NCBI GenBank assembly: GCA_965237635.1 | Contig: CBDEFX010000002.1 | Span: 1,054,001-1,118,000, forward strand | Reading direction: 5' to 3' | DNA from: CBDEFX01 sp965237635 | GTDB taxonomy: Bacteria; Chloroflexota; Dehalococcoidia; Lucifugimonadales; CAUZJF01 | DNA length: 64,000 bases | Program-made: the position numbers and the translations under genes | Shown: positions 42,829 to 52,327 of the stretch, one piece after another | Position numbering within the stretch: position 1 is the first letter of the stretch | How the letters are laid out: each line of letters begins with the position of its first letter | The notes under the pieces: model-generated | The model's database searches: none | Told to the model about the DNA's origin: nothing | The model's input: the letters and a program-made list of their open reading frames with translations, nothing else

Positions 42829-43011
42829 TTCCCGAGTCGTCCAGCCGCCCACTCCTCGGGTCTACCGGTCGTATCTCCGGTAGCCGTTCGGCAAGCTCTC
42901 CGGACAGCCACCTTCCCCGAACACCACTGCGATCTCGCTGTCGGACAGAGGTCATAATCCCAACCGGAGTCACGACTTCAGCGCACCCCGAATCCAAGGA
43001 GGCGAATCAAC

Positions 43012-43965
43012 ATGGTAGCTACTGTCGAGCTTGGGAGTGGCCGGTTCACATACGAGCCCGTGGTCGGATGGGAGACCCTGCCGTTGGGTTACTCCTTGCG
43101 TGAGGCCGCCGCCTTAGTGGTCGACTCTCAGGACCGTGTCTACGTCTTCAACAGGGGCGACCACCCGATGATGGTCTTCGATAGCGACGGGAACTTTCTG
43201 TCGTCGTGGGGAGAAGGGCTCTTTACGCGACCCCACGGCCTGACATGGGGGCCCGACGACACCCTGTTCTGTACCGACGACGGGGGTCACATGGTCCGTC
43301 AGTGCACCCTTGATGGCCAGGTCCTGATGACAATAGGTGTGCCCGGCCAGCCGGCCGAGCCTCACAGTGGACGGCCCTTCAACCGGTGCACCGATGTCGC
43401 ACTCGACCCCAAGACCGGAGAAATCTACGTTTCCGACGGCTATAACAACTCAAGCGTCCACAAGTACTCCCCCGACGGCGAGCCACTCTTTTCCTGGGGT
43501 TCGCCTGGGACGGATCCCGGGGAGTTCAACATCGTCCACAGCATCGTGACCGACAAGGAAGGCTACGTATATGTAGCCGACAGGGAGAACCACCGGGTGC
43601 AGGTCTTTGACTCAAAGGGTAACTTCGAGACGCAGTGGGTGAACCTCCATCGGCCCTGCGCCCTATATATCTCGGATGAACAGGAGGTCTACATCGGCGA
43701 GCTCGGCTCGGGAATGAAGGTCACCAGCAACGTGCCGAACATCGGCCCCCGGATCACCGTGATGAACACGAAAGGCGAACGCCTTGCACGGATAGGCCAT
43801 CTTGGGTTTGGACTCGAAACCGGCCAGTTCATTGCCCCGCATAGCCTCGCGTTGGACTCCAAAGGGAACATCTTTATGGGTGAGGTGTCCTGGACGACCT
43901 TCAACAATGCGGGGGACCTCCGCGACGGTATTCGCAGCATCCAGAAGCTCGCTAAGGTCGGATGA
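43012..43965 (+). CDS. NHL-repeat beta-propeller protein
   Basis: A 317-residue protein of NHL-type repeats, as in peptidyl-alpha-hydroxyglycine lyase-like and 6-bladed propellers. Repeats are visible as VVDSQDRVYVFNRGDHPMMVF, LDPKTGEIYVSDGYNNSSVH, TDKEGYVYVADRENHRVQVF and LDSKGNIFMGEVSWTTFN. No signal peptide is evident, so it may be cytosolic. The ATG follows a GGAGGCG Shine-Dalgarno. The next gene, a BNR-repeat protein, begins 4 bp later, so the two form an operon. The family binds varied substrates; function is not assigned. Confidence 0.85.
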   Translation: MVATVELGSGRFTYEPVVGWETLPLGYSLREAAALVVDSQDRVYVFNRGDHPMMVFDSDGNFLSSWGEGLFTRPHGLTWGPDDTLFCTDDGGHMVRQCTLDGQVLMTIGVPGQPAEPHSGRPFNRCTDVALDPKTGEIYVSDGYNNSSVHKYSPDGEPLFSWGSPGTDPGEFNIVHSIVTDKEGYVYVADRENHRVQVFDSKGNFETQWVNLHRPCALYISDEQEVYIGELGSGMKVTSNVPNIGPRITVMNTKGERLARIGHLGFGLETGQFIAPHSLALDSKGNIFMGEVSWTTFNNAGDLRDGIRSIQKLAKVG

Positions 43966-43969
43966 TCGC

Positions 43970-45034
43970 ATGCCCTCGATAGAGATTCTTGGATCAGGTC
44001 GCCTGGATGAGCGCGAGTCAGCGTTTCCCCAGGCTGTGCAGCTACCAGACGGCGATGTCCTCTGCTCGTTCAGCGTTGGCGACGGCCCATCCGCCAACGG
44101 TGGGAGCGACTGGGCCCGGTCAGCGGACGGCGGCGAGACTTGGACCCTTGAGGGCACTATCCTGCCGCCAACCTCTGACCCTGACACGACCAACGCACTC
44201 AAGCTGACCATCTCTCCCGACGGCGCGATGGTCTACGCCTACGGGTCGCGGTCGTATTCAAAGCCTGGTGCAGCCTTTGGCGAGGATCGCAAGGAGCCTG
44301 TCTTCTGCCGTTCCACAGACGGCGGCCGCACATGGTCGGCCCCACAAGTCATCCCGACGCCGGATGACTATGATCTGGAGATCAGCCACGGCATAGTGCC
44401 GCTGTCCTCGGGCAGGCTACTGGCGCCCTCCGCCACGCTGCCCTCGACCGACCGGCTTGGTGAGCAGGTGCTGGTAGCCATCTCGGACGACGGTGGAAAG
44501 TCGTGGCCTAAGCATTCGGTTGTCATGCAAGACCCGAACAAGAGGTTCGGCTACTTCGAACAGAAGCTGGCTGAGTTCGGCTCGGGCCGCGTGATCTCGA
44601 CCTGCTGGACCGTGACGCTGGGCGACGTGGTCGACCAGCCGGACAGCTATTCGATCTCCAACGACGGCGGGTCAAGGTGGAGTGAGCCGGTCTCCACCGG
44701 CGTCTACGGGCAGACCATGACACCGGTACCGCTCGGCGGCGACCAGCTCCTGGTGCTCTACAACCGCCGTTACGGCGAGCAGGGCGTGATGATGGACCTG
44801 GTAACCGTCACCGAGGAGACGTGGACCGCCCACTATGAGGACGTCATGTACGACGCTCAGGCCAGCCGCCAGCGGCCGGAAGGCCTGGACTCGGGTGTGC
44901 AGGAGTTCGGAGGGTTCGAGTTCGGCTTCCCAACGGCGATCAGACTTCAAGACGGCACTTTCCTTGCCACACATTGGTCGCGAGAGAATGGCAAGTTCGG
45001 AATACGCTGGACGAAGCTGCGAATAGACTGGTGA
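43970..45034 (+). CDS. BNR/Asp-box sialidase-like protein
   Basis: A 354-residue six-bladed propeller with Asp-box repeats (SxDxGxTW): SADGGETWT, STDGGRTWS, SDDGGKSWP and SNDGGSRWS at regular spacing. The fold matches exo-alpha-sialidase-like proteins, but the Arg triad and catalytic Tyr/Glu were not traced, so sialidase activity is not claimed. The ATG at 43970 (MPSIEILGSGRL) is chosen, since the earlier open frame overlaps the NHL gene. No signal peptide. The frameshifted aldo/keto reductase gene follows after 25 bp. The set NHL, BNR and reductase suggests a carbohydrate-related cluster (inference). Confidence 0.85.
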   Translation: MPSIEILGSGRLDERESAFPQAVQLPDGDVLCSFSVGDGPSANGGSDWARSADGGETWTLEGTILPPTSDPDTTNALKLTISPDGAMVYAYGSRSYSKPGAAFGEDRKEPVFCRSTDGGRTWSAPQVIPTPDDYDLEISHGIVPLSSGRLLAPSATLPSTDRLGEQVLVAISDDGGKSWPKHSVVMQDPNKRFGYFEQKLAEFGSGRVISTCWTVTLGDVVDQPDSYSISNDGGSRWSEPVSTGVYGQTMTPVPLGGDQLLVLYNRRYGEQGVMMDLVTVTEETWTAHYEDVMYDAQASRQRPEGLDSGVQEFGGFEFGFPTAIRLQDGTFLATHWSRENGKFGIRWTKLRIDW

Positions 45035-45059
45035 GACCCCCTTTGATGAGGTGTGTTTA

Positions 45060-45952
45060 ATGACAAAGGAGCTAAGCACGGCGATTCTTGGACGGACCGA
45101 GCTACAGGTTACTCGTCTGGGCTACGGTGCCATGGCCGTACGCGATTCAGAGGACGAGCACGCGGAGACCATCTTGAACGCCGTGCTGGACGCGGGCGTC
45201 AACTTCATCGACACATCGAGCGATTATGGCAGAAGTGAGGAATTGATTGGCAAATATATCTCCCATCGAAGACCGGAGTTCTACCTTGCCTCCAAGTGTG
45301 GATGTCCGGTGCTGCCTGAGGCGATCGCCGAGGGTAAGCACGTGTACACTCGTGAGAACATCGCTGCCGGTGTGAACCAGAGTCTCGACCGCATGAAGAC
45401 CGAGTATCTGGATATCGTGCAGTTTCACGGGAGTCCCTCGAAGGAGAGACTCGCTGAACAAGAGGCCATCGAAACCTTGCGGGATCTTCAAAGAGAGGGC
45501 AAGATCCGGTTTCTCGGCTCATCCTCCACTCTGCCGAACATCGAGGACCATATCGAGATGGGCGTGTTCGACGAGTTTCAGATCCCGTACTCGGCCTTGC
45601 AACGCGAGCATGAGGACGTGATCACACGGTCAGCTGAGGCAGGGATCGGGACCGTGATTCGCAGTGGGGTCGCCCAGGGCGAGCCTGGGCAAGGCCGTGG
45701 CCGTGAGGAGACGTGGAAAAGGTTTCAGGACGCGAGCCTCGACGAGCTGAGAAGGAGGACGAGGGCCGCAGCGCTTTCGTCCTGCGCTTTACTCTCACCC
45801 AGCCCGCAGTGCACACGATCATAGCGGGCACAAAGAACACTGAACATCTTCAAGAAAACACGCAAGCATCGTTGCGGGGACCACTGCCACCGGACACCTA
45901 CTCCGAGGCCAAGCGTCGGCTGGATGGGACTGGGGAGAAGCCGGGGTCGTGA
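45060..45952 (+). pseudogene. Aldo/keto reductase, frameshifted near its C-terminus
   Basis: A TIM-barrel NADPH-dependent reductase of the AKR superfamily. Catalytic residues are visible: Asp-Tyr in GVNFIDTSSDYGRSEELIG, Lys in FYLASKCGCP, and the His in YLDIVQFHGSP. After SLDEL near 45750 the frame is lost (RRRTRAAALSS), while the +2 frame continues as EDEGRSAFVLRF and TQPAVHTIIAGTKNTEHLQE, the family's C-terminal cofactor-binding region. One missing base near 45751 explains it. The ATG at 45060 has GAGGTG upstream. Without correction the NADPH-binding C-terminus is replaced, so the product would be non-functional. Confidence 0.83.
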
Positions 45953-46038
45953 ATGGCAACGATATTTCGGGCCGTAGAGACGCCCCGCCGGCAAGAAGCC
46001 GGACATGGGTCTGGCCACGGGCCTTGCCCTACCGACGC

Positions 46039-46707
46039 CTAACCGCCAGACCCAGCCTCTGTGAACCGATAGGCGGAGTGGGCGTCGTAGTCCATGCCGT
46101 AGACCTTCTTGAGCGCCTCGATCCTCTCATGAGAGGCTTTGTCGCCAAACGTTGATACGCCGTCGAAGGCGTGCAGGACGATATCCTCGAGGAGCTCTCC
46201 AAGGCTCATTTCGGCGTATTCGGCCATGCCCTTGAGGACCTTGAGCATCCCCTTCTCCATACGCACGCCCGTCTGCACACGCTCGATCGCGACTTTCGGC
46301 CATTTCGTGTAGGTGCGAAGCAGCTCGGTCGGGAATGCGTCCTCTATAAGCATGGCGTTCAGCCGTGCCAGGTCGCGACCCTTCGGTGTGCCGTCAATTG
46401 ATTTCTTGGTGTCTTCGGTCACATCAACTTGACGGAAAGCCTTGGCGTCGTAGAACAGGGGGCCTGCCACAATCCGGTTGAACTCCTCGATCAAAGCTGC
46501 TCTGAGTTGCCTTGCGACTGGTTTCGAAGTTTCTTGGTCGTTCACCAGTCTCAGCGTTTCGGGTCTGAAGCGGGTCGCGAAGTGTCTCGAAAGGGGGTCG
46601 TCGGCCCCTTGGAGTCGGCGGACTATAGTAGCCGGTTCTAGGAGATCGTCGAACACGAATACTTCGGGGACCTGATCGTCCCTCTCTGTCGTCTTCTTGT
46701 CGGCCAT
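46039..46707 (-). CDS. Unknown protein, probable autorepressor
   Basis: A 222-residue protein I do not recognise. The middle is helical and charged; the segment KGMAEYAEMSLGELLEDIVLHAFDG near residues 160-185 looks like the helix pair of a ribbon-helix-helix or similar DNA-binding or dimerisation unit. No membrane helices. The start is ATG at 46707 (MADKKTTERDD), since a Shine-Dalgarno AGAGGTG lies just upstream; an earlier TTG frame would run into the promoter. The promoter's -10 box is covered by a 22-bp palindrome, which suggests that this or another regulator represses it. It converges on the aldo/keto reductase. Function is unknown. Confidence 0.6.
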   Translation of the reverse strand: MADKKTTERDDQVPEVFVFDDLLEPATIVRRLQGADDPLSRHFATRFRPETLRLVNDQETSKPVARQLRAALIEEFNRIVAGPLFYDAKAFRQVDVTEDTKKSIDGTPKGRDLARLNAMLIEDAFPTELLRTYTKWPKVAIERVQTGVRMEKGMLKVLKGMAEYAEMSLGELLEDIVLHAFDGVSTFGDKASHERIEALKKVYGMDYDAHSAYRFTEAGSGG

Positions 46708-46724
46708 ATAGGAACACCTCTGCT

Positions 46725-46746
46725 GGTAGACTGGTACCAGTGTACC
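46725..46746 (-). promoter_or_regulatory. 22-bp near-perfect palindromic operator
   Basis: GGTA-S-ACTGGTACCAGT-S-TACC, where the two S positions are the only mismatched pair; the core ACTGGTACCAGT is a perfect 12-bp palindrome. It overlaps the -10 box and probable transcription start of the gene at 46039-46707. Confidence 0.7.
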
Positions 46747-46768
46747 CAAATATCAAGGCTAGTGTCAA
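46739..46768 (-). promoter_or_regulatory. Promoter of the 222-residue unknown gene
   Basis: Minus strand: TTGACA (46763-46768), 18-bp spacer, TACACT (46739-46744). The -10 lies within the palindrome at 46725-46746, an arrangement expected for repression by steric block. Confidence 0.65.
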
Positions 46769-46965
46769 GCCCCGCCGACTGCTGGACAATCCAATACCCG
46801 TTGGCTAAGATGGCACGGTTGGGCCGTCCGGCCGTTGATTCCGCGCGGGAAGCACCACACAACAGAATCTGACTGCCGCGGGATTTCGTAAGTTATCTCG
46901 GAATCTAACTTAGTCTGGGCGTACCCAACGTCTCGCTGCAGTGAGCAGCATACGAGGAGGACCAG

Positions 46966-47937
46966 TTGCAGGATGTAGAGCGCGCCAAAGCCGTGTCACA
47001 AAAGATCCTGGACAACATCGAACAAGTAATTGTTGGCAAACGTCAAGCAGTGGAGCTCGCGGTTGTCACGCTCATCTGCCAGGGCCACGCCTTGATCGAG
47101 GATGTGCCAGGGGTCGGCAAGACCATGCTGGCACGAAGCCTGGCGCGGTCGACCGGGTGCGAATTCAAGCGCATCCAGTTCACTCCAGACCTACTCCCAA
47201 GCGACATAACGGGCGTCTCGATCTACAACCAGAAGACGGCCCAGTTCGAGTTCAAAGCCGGTCCTGTTATCTCTCAACTGGTGCTTGCGGACGAGATCAA
47301 CCGCGCGACGCCAAAAACCCAGTCGGCGCTCCTCGAAGCCATGGACGAGAGGCAGGTTACCGTCGAAGGTGTCACCCACGTCCTGCCCCGGCCGTTCACC
47401 GTCATGGCCACTCAGAATCCAATCGAGTATGAAGGTACGTTCCCCCTGCCGGAGGCGCAGCTCGATAGATTCCTTTTGATGATCAACCTCGGCTACCCAA
47501 CGCCGGAAGAAGAGTTGACCATAGTAAACGACCAGCAGGAGTCACACCCAATCGATTCGCTCAACGAAGTGGCTCCAGCCAACGAAATCATCGAAGTCCA
47601 GGAGGCGGTCAAGTCGATATACGTGGACGACCTGATCAGGCAGTATATCGTGACTCTGACCAAGGCGACTCGGGACCATGCCGACGTGTCGCTTGGCAGC
47701 TCCCCCCGGGGGTCGTTGGCCCTCTTCCGCGGCTCCCAGGGGGTGGCGCTGGTCCGAGGTCGGGACTATGTACTGCCTGACGACGTGAAGGAGCTTGCAG
47801 TCCCGATGCTGAGCCACCGGCTGATCGTCAACGCCGCCGCCAGGATGAGGGGAGCCCACAGCAAGGACATTGTAAACGGGATCGTCGATGAGGTACCGGT
47901 CCCCGGCGCCCAGGCCACCGGGTGGTTGCGGAGGTGA
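46966..47937 (+). CDS. MoxR-family AAA+ ATPase
   Basis: A 323-residue AAA+ chaperone of the MoxR type that usually helps activate or assemble VWA or DUF58 partner proteins. Walker A is EDVPGVGKTMLARSLA, Walker B VLADEINRATPKTQSALLEA, sensor region FTVMATQNPIEYEGTFPLPEAQLDRF, all canonical. The start is TTG at 46966 with GGAGGAC just upstream. It overlaps the DUF58 gene by about 16 bp, and the transglutaminase gene follows: the classic MoxR, DUF58, TgpA order. Intact. Confidence 0.94.
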   Translation: MQDVERAKAVSQKILDNIEQVIVGKRQAVELAVVTLICQGHALIEDVPGVGKTMLARSLARSTGCEFKRIQFTPDLLPSDITGVSIYNQKTAQFEFKAGPVISQLVLADEINRATPKTQSALLEAMDERQVTVEGVTHVLPRPFTVMATQNPIEYEGTFPLPEAQLDRFLLMINLGYPTPEEELTIVNDQQESHPIDSLNEVAPANEIIEVQEAVKSIYVDDLIRQYIVTLTKATRDHADVSLGSSPRGSLALFRGSQGVALVRGRDYVLPDDVKELAVPMLSHRLIVNAAARMRGAHSKDIVNGIVDEVPVPGAQATGWLRR

Positions 47938-49205
47938 ACTTGGCCCCGTTCAGGGCCCGGCCGCTCCAGAGGTTCTACCTCGTCTTGGCTCTCATGGCCT
48001 TGACTCTGGTTACAGCGATGTCGACCGGGTTCGGCCTCTTCTACAGGCTGGTTTACGTCCTGGTACTTACGACGATCGTCAACTACGTGTGGAACTGGCT
48101 AACTGTGAGGGCCGTTGAGGTCAATGTCGAGTCGCGCACTCGCCAGTCCACGGTAGGGGACATCATAGCGGAACAGATCAGCATCCGAAACAAGAGCTGG
48201 CTGCCGAAACAGGCCCTCGAAATCGACGTCCTGACCGACCTACCTGACTACTCGGGCGGAATGGTGGTCAATCTAATGGGGCATGCGTCGAACACCTGGA
48301 GAACGCAAGCCACCGCACGCAAACGGGGAGTCTACAAACTAGGCCCGGTACGTGTAGCGAACACCGATCCCTTCGCGCTGTTTCGAAGGGAGGTGCTCTT
48401 CGGCGAGACCGAGACGGTGACGGTCTACCCAAAGACTTTCAATATATCCGGATTTCATATGCCTACAGCGGAGCTCTCGGGCGAAAGCTCGGAAAGAAGA
48501 CGGACTCACAACGTCACACCCCACGCGTCAAGCGTAAGGGAATACTCGTTCGGCGACAGTCTCAGCCGCGTACACTGGAATAGCACAGCGCGCCTGGGGA
48601 AACTGATGTCGAAGGTATTCGATCTAGGGCGGGCGGGCGAGCTGTGGCTGCTGATGGACCTGCACAAGGATGTCCAGTCCGGTGAGCTGGAGGAAAGCAC
48701 CGACGAGTACGGCGTCTCTATTACGGCGTCGCTCGCCAAGAAGTTCCTCGCCTCTCAGGAGCCCATCGGCCTGATCTCCTACGGAGACCAACGGTACTAC
48801 CTGCCAGCCGAGACCGGGGCCGGGCAGTTTGAACGCATGATGCAGTACCTGGCCATGAGCAAGGCCGAGGGCAGCACTCCTCTCGAGGAGGTGCTAGCGA
48901 CGGAGGAGGCCGTCTGGGGACCGCAAAGCCTGCTGGTCGTGATCACCTCTTCACCATACGAGGAGTGGGGAATCGCATTGAGGGAGCTCGGCAAGCGGGG
49001 AGTGAGGGTGGCCGTGGTGCTTCTGGACGGGAACTCGTTCGGTGGGTTCCTCAACTCGCTGGACGCTCTCGACGAGCTCTACCTGTCGGGCATTCCAACC
49101 TATGTGGTCAAGAAGGGCGACGACATCGCGACCTCTCTGGAGCGCCAATACACCGGAGCTCAGCTGGCGACTCCCGAACAACTGGAGGTCGGCGCCGGCT
49201 CATGA
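47922..49205 (+). CDS. DUF58-domain membrane protein
   Basis: A 427-residue partner of MoxR. Two N-terminal membrane helices (about residues 14-55, LALMALTLVTAMSTGFGLFY and LVYVLVLTTIVNYVWNWL) are followed by a beta domain and the DUF58 signature VREYSFGDSLSRVHWNSTAR. The C-terminal half is a VWA-like fold (LWLLMDLHKDVQSGEL; SLLVVITSSPYEEWG). The GTG at 47922 or the GTG at 47934 (overlapping the MoxR stop as GTGA) may be the start. It ends as ATGA overlapping the next gene, so translation is probably coupled. Function in envelope or stress physiology is inferred from context. Confidence 0.9.
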   Translation: MVAEVNLAPFRARPLQRFYLVLALMALTLVTAMSTGFGLFYRLVYVLVLTTIVNYVWNWLTVRAVEVNVESRTRQSTVGDIIAEQISIRNKSWLPKQALEIDVLTDLPDYSGGMVVNLMGHASNTWRTQATARKRGVYKLGPVRVANTDPFALFRREVLFGETETVTVYPKTFNISGFHMPTAELSGESSERRRTHNVTPHASSVREYSFGDSLSRVHWNSTARLGKLMSKVFDLGRAGELWLLMDLHKDVQSGELEESTDEYGVSITASLAKKFLASQEPIGLISYGDQRYYLPAETGAGQFERMMQYLAMSKAEGSTPLEEVLATEEAVWGPQSLLVVITSSPYEEWGIALRELGKRGVRVAVVLLDGNSFGGFLNSLDALDELYLSGIPTYVVKKGDDIATSLERQYTGAQLATPEQLEVGAGS

Positions 49206-51787
49206 GTGCCAGCGAAGCAGCGGCTCTCTATCCTGCCAGGGCGGGAAAACCGCCCGGAGAGGGCCGCTCGCTGCTCGCCCTCGTCGAACGCGTCACGCCC
49301 AAGCAGGGATGGGACTCGTTCCTGCTCTTACTTGGGATCGTAGGCGTAGTAGCGCTAACCGTGCGCCAGGCGGAATGGGTCGAGACACCTGGGCTGATTC
49401 CAATCGTCGCCTGGTCATGCCTCGCGGGACTGGTTTTCGCAAAGACTAGAGGCCCTTGGCCACTCTTGTTCGTGGCAGGCCTCGCGGTCGGCTTCGTGGT
49501 CGTCATCTGGCAGGCGTCCTCCTTGGTAGAGGGCCAAACGCTGGCAGACCGGACCGGAGAACTCTGGACCAGACTCGGCGCATGGTACGAAGCTGCTACG
49601 ACGGGAGGAATCAGCGTCGACCTCCTACCGTTCACATTGGGCGTACTTTCCTTGGCATGGCTTCTCGGCTTTCTCAGCGCGTGGCTTCTCTTCAGAGTCA
49701 CCCACATCTGGTTGGGGCTGGTCCTAGCCGGGACGGCCATGTTGACGAATCTCAGCTTTCTGCCCAGCGGCAACGAACCGCGGTTTTTTCTGTTCATGCT
49801 ATTCGCGATGTTGCTAGTGGCAAGGGTCAGCGCACTCCAGCGCCAGGACCAGTGGCGAAGCACGAGATTCCGGACAGCCTCTATTAGCAGATCAGTGGCG
49901 ATTCCGGCCGCCGCGGGGATCAGCGTCGTTGTGCTGATCATCGCCTCCGGGCTGCCGCTAAACGTGTACGTCTCCTATGCCGCCGCTCGACTGTGGAATC
50001 AGGCACGAAGCCCCGTGGCAAGTATGGAGCACGAGTTCGCGCGCCTGTTCTCGGGTATTCCGTCACGCAAGGACCTCAGTGGGCGGTTTTTCGGTAAGAC
50101 ACTCCCGTTTCAAGGAAAGATCTCTCCGGGGAGCGACGTCGTCCTTCTAGCCAACTCCAACCATCCGTCGTATTGGCTATCTCGCACGTACAGCCAGTAC
50201 ACCTCCGAGGGATGGATCGCAGGGGAGACTGAGAGTCTGCGGGTGGGACCTGAGTCCCTTCCTCCGCCTCGCCAGGAGTCGTTCAAAAGAGAAGCGGTGT
50301 TCCAACGGCTCCAGCCGACGTTCGATACCGTTACGGTTTTGTCAGGCGGAAACGTGGACTGGATAAACCGCGAGGCCGTGGTGGAGACCCTCGCACCGCT
50401 CGAGTTCGAGGTCGACCTGCGCGATCTATCCAATAATAGCCATCTCCCGGAGGACATCCAAGGCCTGGCGACGGAGCTCAAGCGGGTCTCGAGCCCGCTT
50501 CCCGCGGGTTTTGTGGAGTCCCACATCTACAAGATGATCCCTCTAGACCTGGTACTGACAGGCGTTTTCCCCCGGGGCGACGATGCGACTGGCACCGCTC
50601 CGGAAAAGATCACCCTCGCTCGGAAGCAGCCCAACCTGCCGGACGTGGTGTCTTGGAGGCTTGTCGAAACTCTAAAGGCCGACGACTACTACTCGATGCG
50701 CACGTTCGTCTCAAGGGCCACCGACGACGACCTGCGGGCCGCCGGGACCAAATATAGCGGCTTTATCAAAGACCACTACCTTCAGCTTCCAACTACTTTG
50801 CCTCAGCGCGTGAGAGACCTTGCGATCGCGCTGACCCAGAGCGCCGAGACGCCGTTGGACAAGACGCTGGTCGTCCAGGACCTGCTGAGGGGGAGCAATT
50901 TTGAGTATTCCCAGGACATCGACAAACCTCCCCGAGGCGCGGATGGAGTCGATCACTTCCTGTTCGAGACAAGAACGGGGTACAGCGACTACTTTGCTTC
51001 GTCTATGGCCGTTCTCCTCCGGGCAGCGGATGTCCCGGCCCGACAGGCGGCCGGCTATGCTCCGGGCGAGCTGGATGAGTTAGGACGCAGAGTTGTGATG
51101 GACTCGGATAGCCACGGCTGGACACAGGTCTATTTCCCGGGTCACGGGTGGATCGACTTCGAGCCGACACCAGTATGGCCCGTTCCTCGACGCGGGGGTT
51201 TTACAGAAAACGAGTCCGGCTCGGACTCGAATAATGGCCTGAGTACAGATTCCCCAGATTGTCTCCAGGACCCTGACCTTGCAGCGTTTGCCTGTGAAGA
51301 TGGTGAGGCCGAGATCGCAGAGGAGACGGACCTGGAGCAATTGTTGCTGGAGGCAGGCATCTCGGGTGGAGCACTCGAGGAAGCCGGCGGAAGTCCTCGC
51401 AGCCTCACGTTGCCAGTTGCGCTAGCGCTGATCGTAGTGGCCGGGACACCGGCACTAGGCTGGCTCATCCTGACCTGGGGCCTGGGCAAGGCAACTCCGT
51501 CAGAGAGGGCGTACTCGAAGATGAGTAGGCTCGGGACCCTTGCCGGAATCCGGCGACAGTCCCATCAGACTCCTGCAGAGTATGCGGGGAACATTGGCAA
51601 CGCAATTCCGGCGATCGCGTCTGGGTCGCAGGAGCTCGCCGGGGCGTTTGCCGCCGGCCGGTATAGCGGTAGGGAGCAGGGGGAGGGGGAGGGGGAGCTT
51701 CTGGGTTTAAGCGAGGCCTGGAAGAGTGTCAGGGGTGGGCTGCTGTCCCGGGCGCTGAGACGGCTAATACTGCTGGGGCGAGTGTAG
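49202..51787 (+). CDS. TgpA-type transglutaminase-like membrane protein, nucleophile Cys replaced by Ser
   Basis: An 861-residue protein with the TgpA layout: about six membrane helices in residues 25-260, a periplasmic transglutaminase-like domain (about 480-690), a low-complexity stretch, one more membrane helix (LPVALALIVVAGTPALGWLI) and a DUF4129-like tail ending ALRRLILLGRV. The catalytic block reads TRTGYSDYFASSMAVLLRAA. The family normally has GYCxYFAS, with Cys as nucleophile; here Ser595 (AGC, 50984-50986) replaces it. The His and Asp/Glu parts are present (SHGWTQVYFPGHGWIDFEPTP). ATG overlaps the DUF58 stop. If the Ser is real the enzyme cannot be a normal transglutaminase. Confidence 0.9.
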   Translation: MSASEAAALYPARAGKPPGEGRSLLALVERVTPKQGWDSFLLLLGIVGVVALTVRQAEWVETPGLIPIVAWSCLAGLVFAKTRGPWPLLFVAGLAVGFVVVIWQASSLVEGQTLADRTGELWTRLGAWYEAATTGGISVDLLPFTLGVLSLAWLLGFLSAWLLFRVTHIWLGLVLAGTAMLTNLSFLPSGNEPRFFLFMLFAMLLVARVSALQRQDQWRSTRFRTASISRSVAIPAAAGISVVVLIIASGLPLNVYVSYAAARLWNQARSPVASMEHEFARLFSGIPSRKDLSGRFFGKTLPFQGKISPGSDVVLLANSNHPSYWLSRTYSQYTSEGWIAGETESLRVGPESLPPPRQESFKREAVFQRLQPTFDTVTVLSGGNVDWINREAVVETLAPLEFEVDLRDLSNNSHLPEDIQGLATELKRVSSPLPAGFVESHIYKMIPLDLVLTGVFPRGDDATGTAPEKITLARKQPNLPDVVSWRLVETLKADDYYSMRTFVSRATDDDLRAAGTKYSGFIKDHYLQLPTTLPQRVRDLAIALTQSAETPLDKTLVVQDLLRGSNFEYSQDIDKPPRGADGVDHFLFETRTGYSDYFASSMAVLLRAADVPARQAAGYAPGELDELGRRVVMDSDSHGWTQVYFPGHGWIDFEPTPVWPVPRRGGFTENESGSDSNNGLSTDSPDCLQDPDLAAFACEDGEAEIAEETDLEQLLLEAGISGGALEEAGGSPRSLTLPVALALIVVAGTPALGWLILTWGLGKATPSERAYSKMSRLGTLAGIRRQSHQTPAEYAGNIGNAIPAIASGSQELAGAFAAGRYSGREQGEGEGELLGLSEAWKSVRGGLLSRALRRLILLGRV

Positions 51788-51792
51788 CGCCC

Positions 51793-52320
51793 ATGACTAG
51801 CCTCTACTACGACCTCTTCGAAACTCCGCTCGGTTGGATGGGCCTTCAGGCATCTTCCAAGGGCCTGAGACGCACCACCCTTCCCCAGCCGTCGCCTGAC
51901 CGATGCCTGTCGCTTTTGGAGTTAGGAGCGCGCGGCATCGCGCGGCGCCCCGAGGCCTTCGTCGGTCTGAAAAGCACCCTTTCGTTGTACTTCATGGGCG
52001 CGCCGGTTACCTTCGCTGACGAGCCGGTCGACATCGACGATGCGCCACGCTTCCTCCGTGCGGCTTGGGTCGCGTGCCGCTCCATCCCTGTAGGGGAGAC
52101 CCGAACGTACAAGTGGCTGGCAGCTCAAGCAGGAAGCCCTCAAGCGTCAAGAGCAGCCGGGCAGTCGATGGCCAATAACCGGCTGCCGATCGTCATTCCG
52201 TGCCATAGAGTCATCGCCAGCGACGGAAGCTTGAGGGGGTTCGGCGAGGGTGCGACCCAACTCGAACTCAAACGCCAGCTGCTGAAGCTCGAGACCGAGG
52301 CCTTGAAGCTGGTTGTCTGA
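51793..52320 (+). CDS. ogt: Methylated-DNA--protein-cysteine methyltransferase
   Basis: A suicide DNA-repair protein that transfers alkyl groups from O6-alkylguanine to its own cysteine. 175 residues, typical Ogt length. The C-terminal DNA-binding and active-site domain carries RSIPVGETRTYKWLAAQAGSP, then QSMANNRLPIVIPCHRVIAS with the acceptor Cys in PCHRV, and GSLRGFGEGATQLELKRQLL. The start ATG at 51793 lies 5 bp after the TgpA stop, so it is part of that transcript. Intact. Confidence 0.95.
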   Translation: MTSLYYDLFETPLGWMGLQASSKGLRRTTLPQPSPDRCLSLLELGARGIARRPEAFVGLKSTLSLYFMGAPVTFADEPVDIDDAPRFLRAAWVACRSIPVGETRTYKWLAAQAGSPQASRAAGQSMANNRLPIVIPCHRVIASDGSLRGFGEGATQLELKRQLLKLETEALKLVV

Positions 52321-52327
52321 GCCTTCC

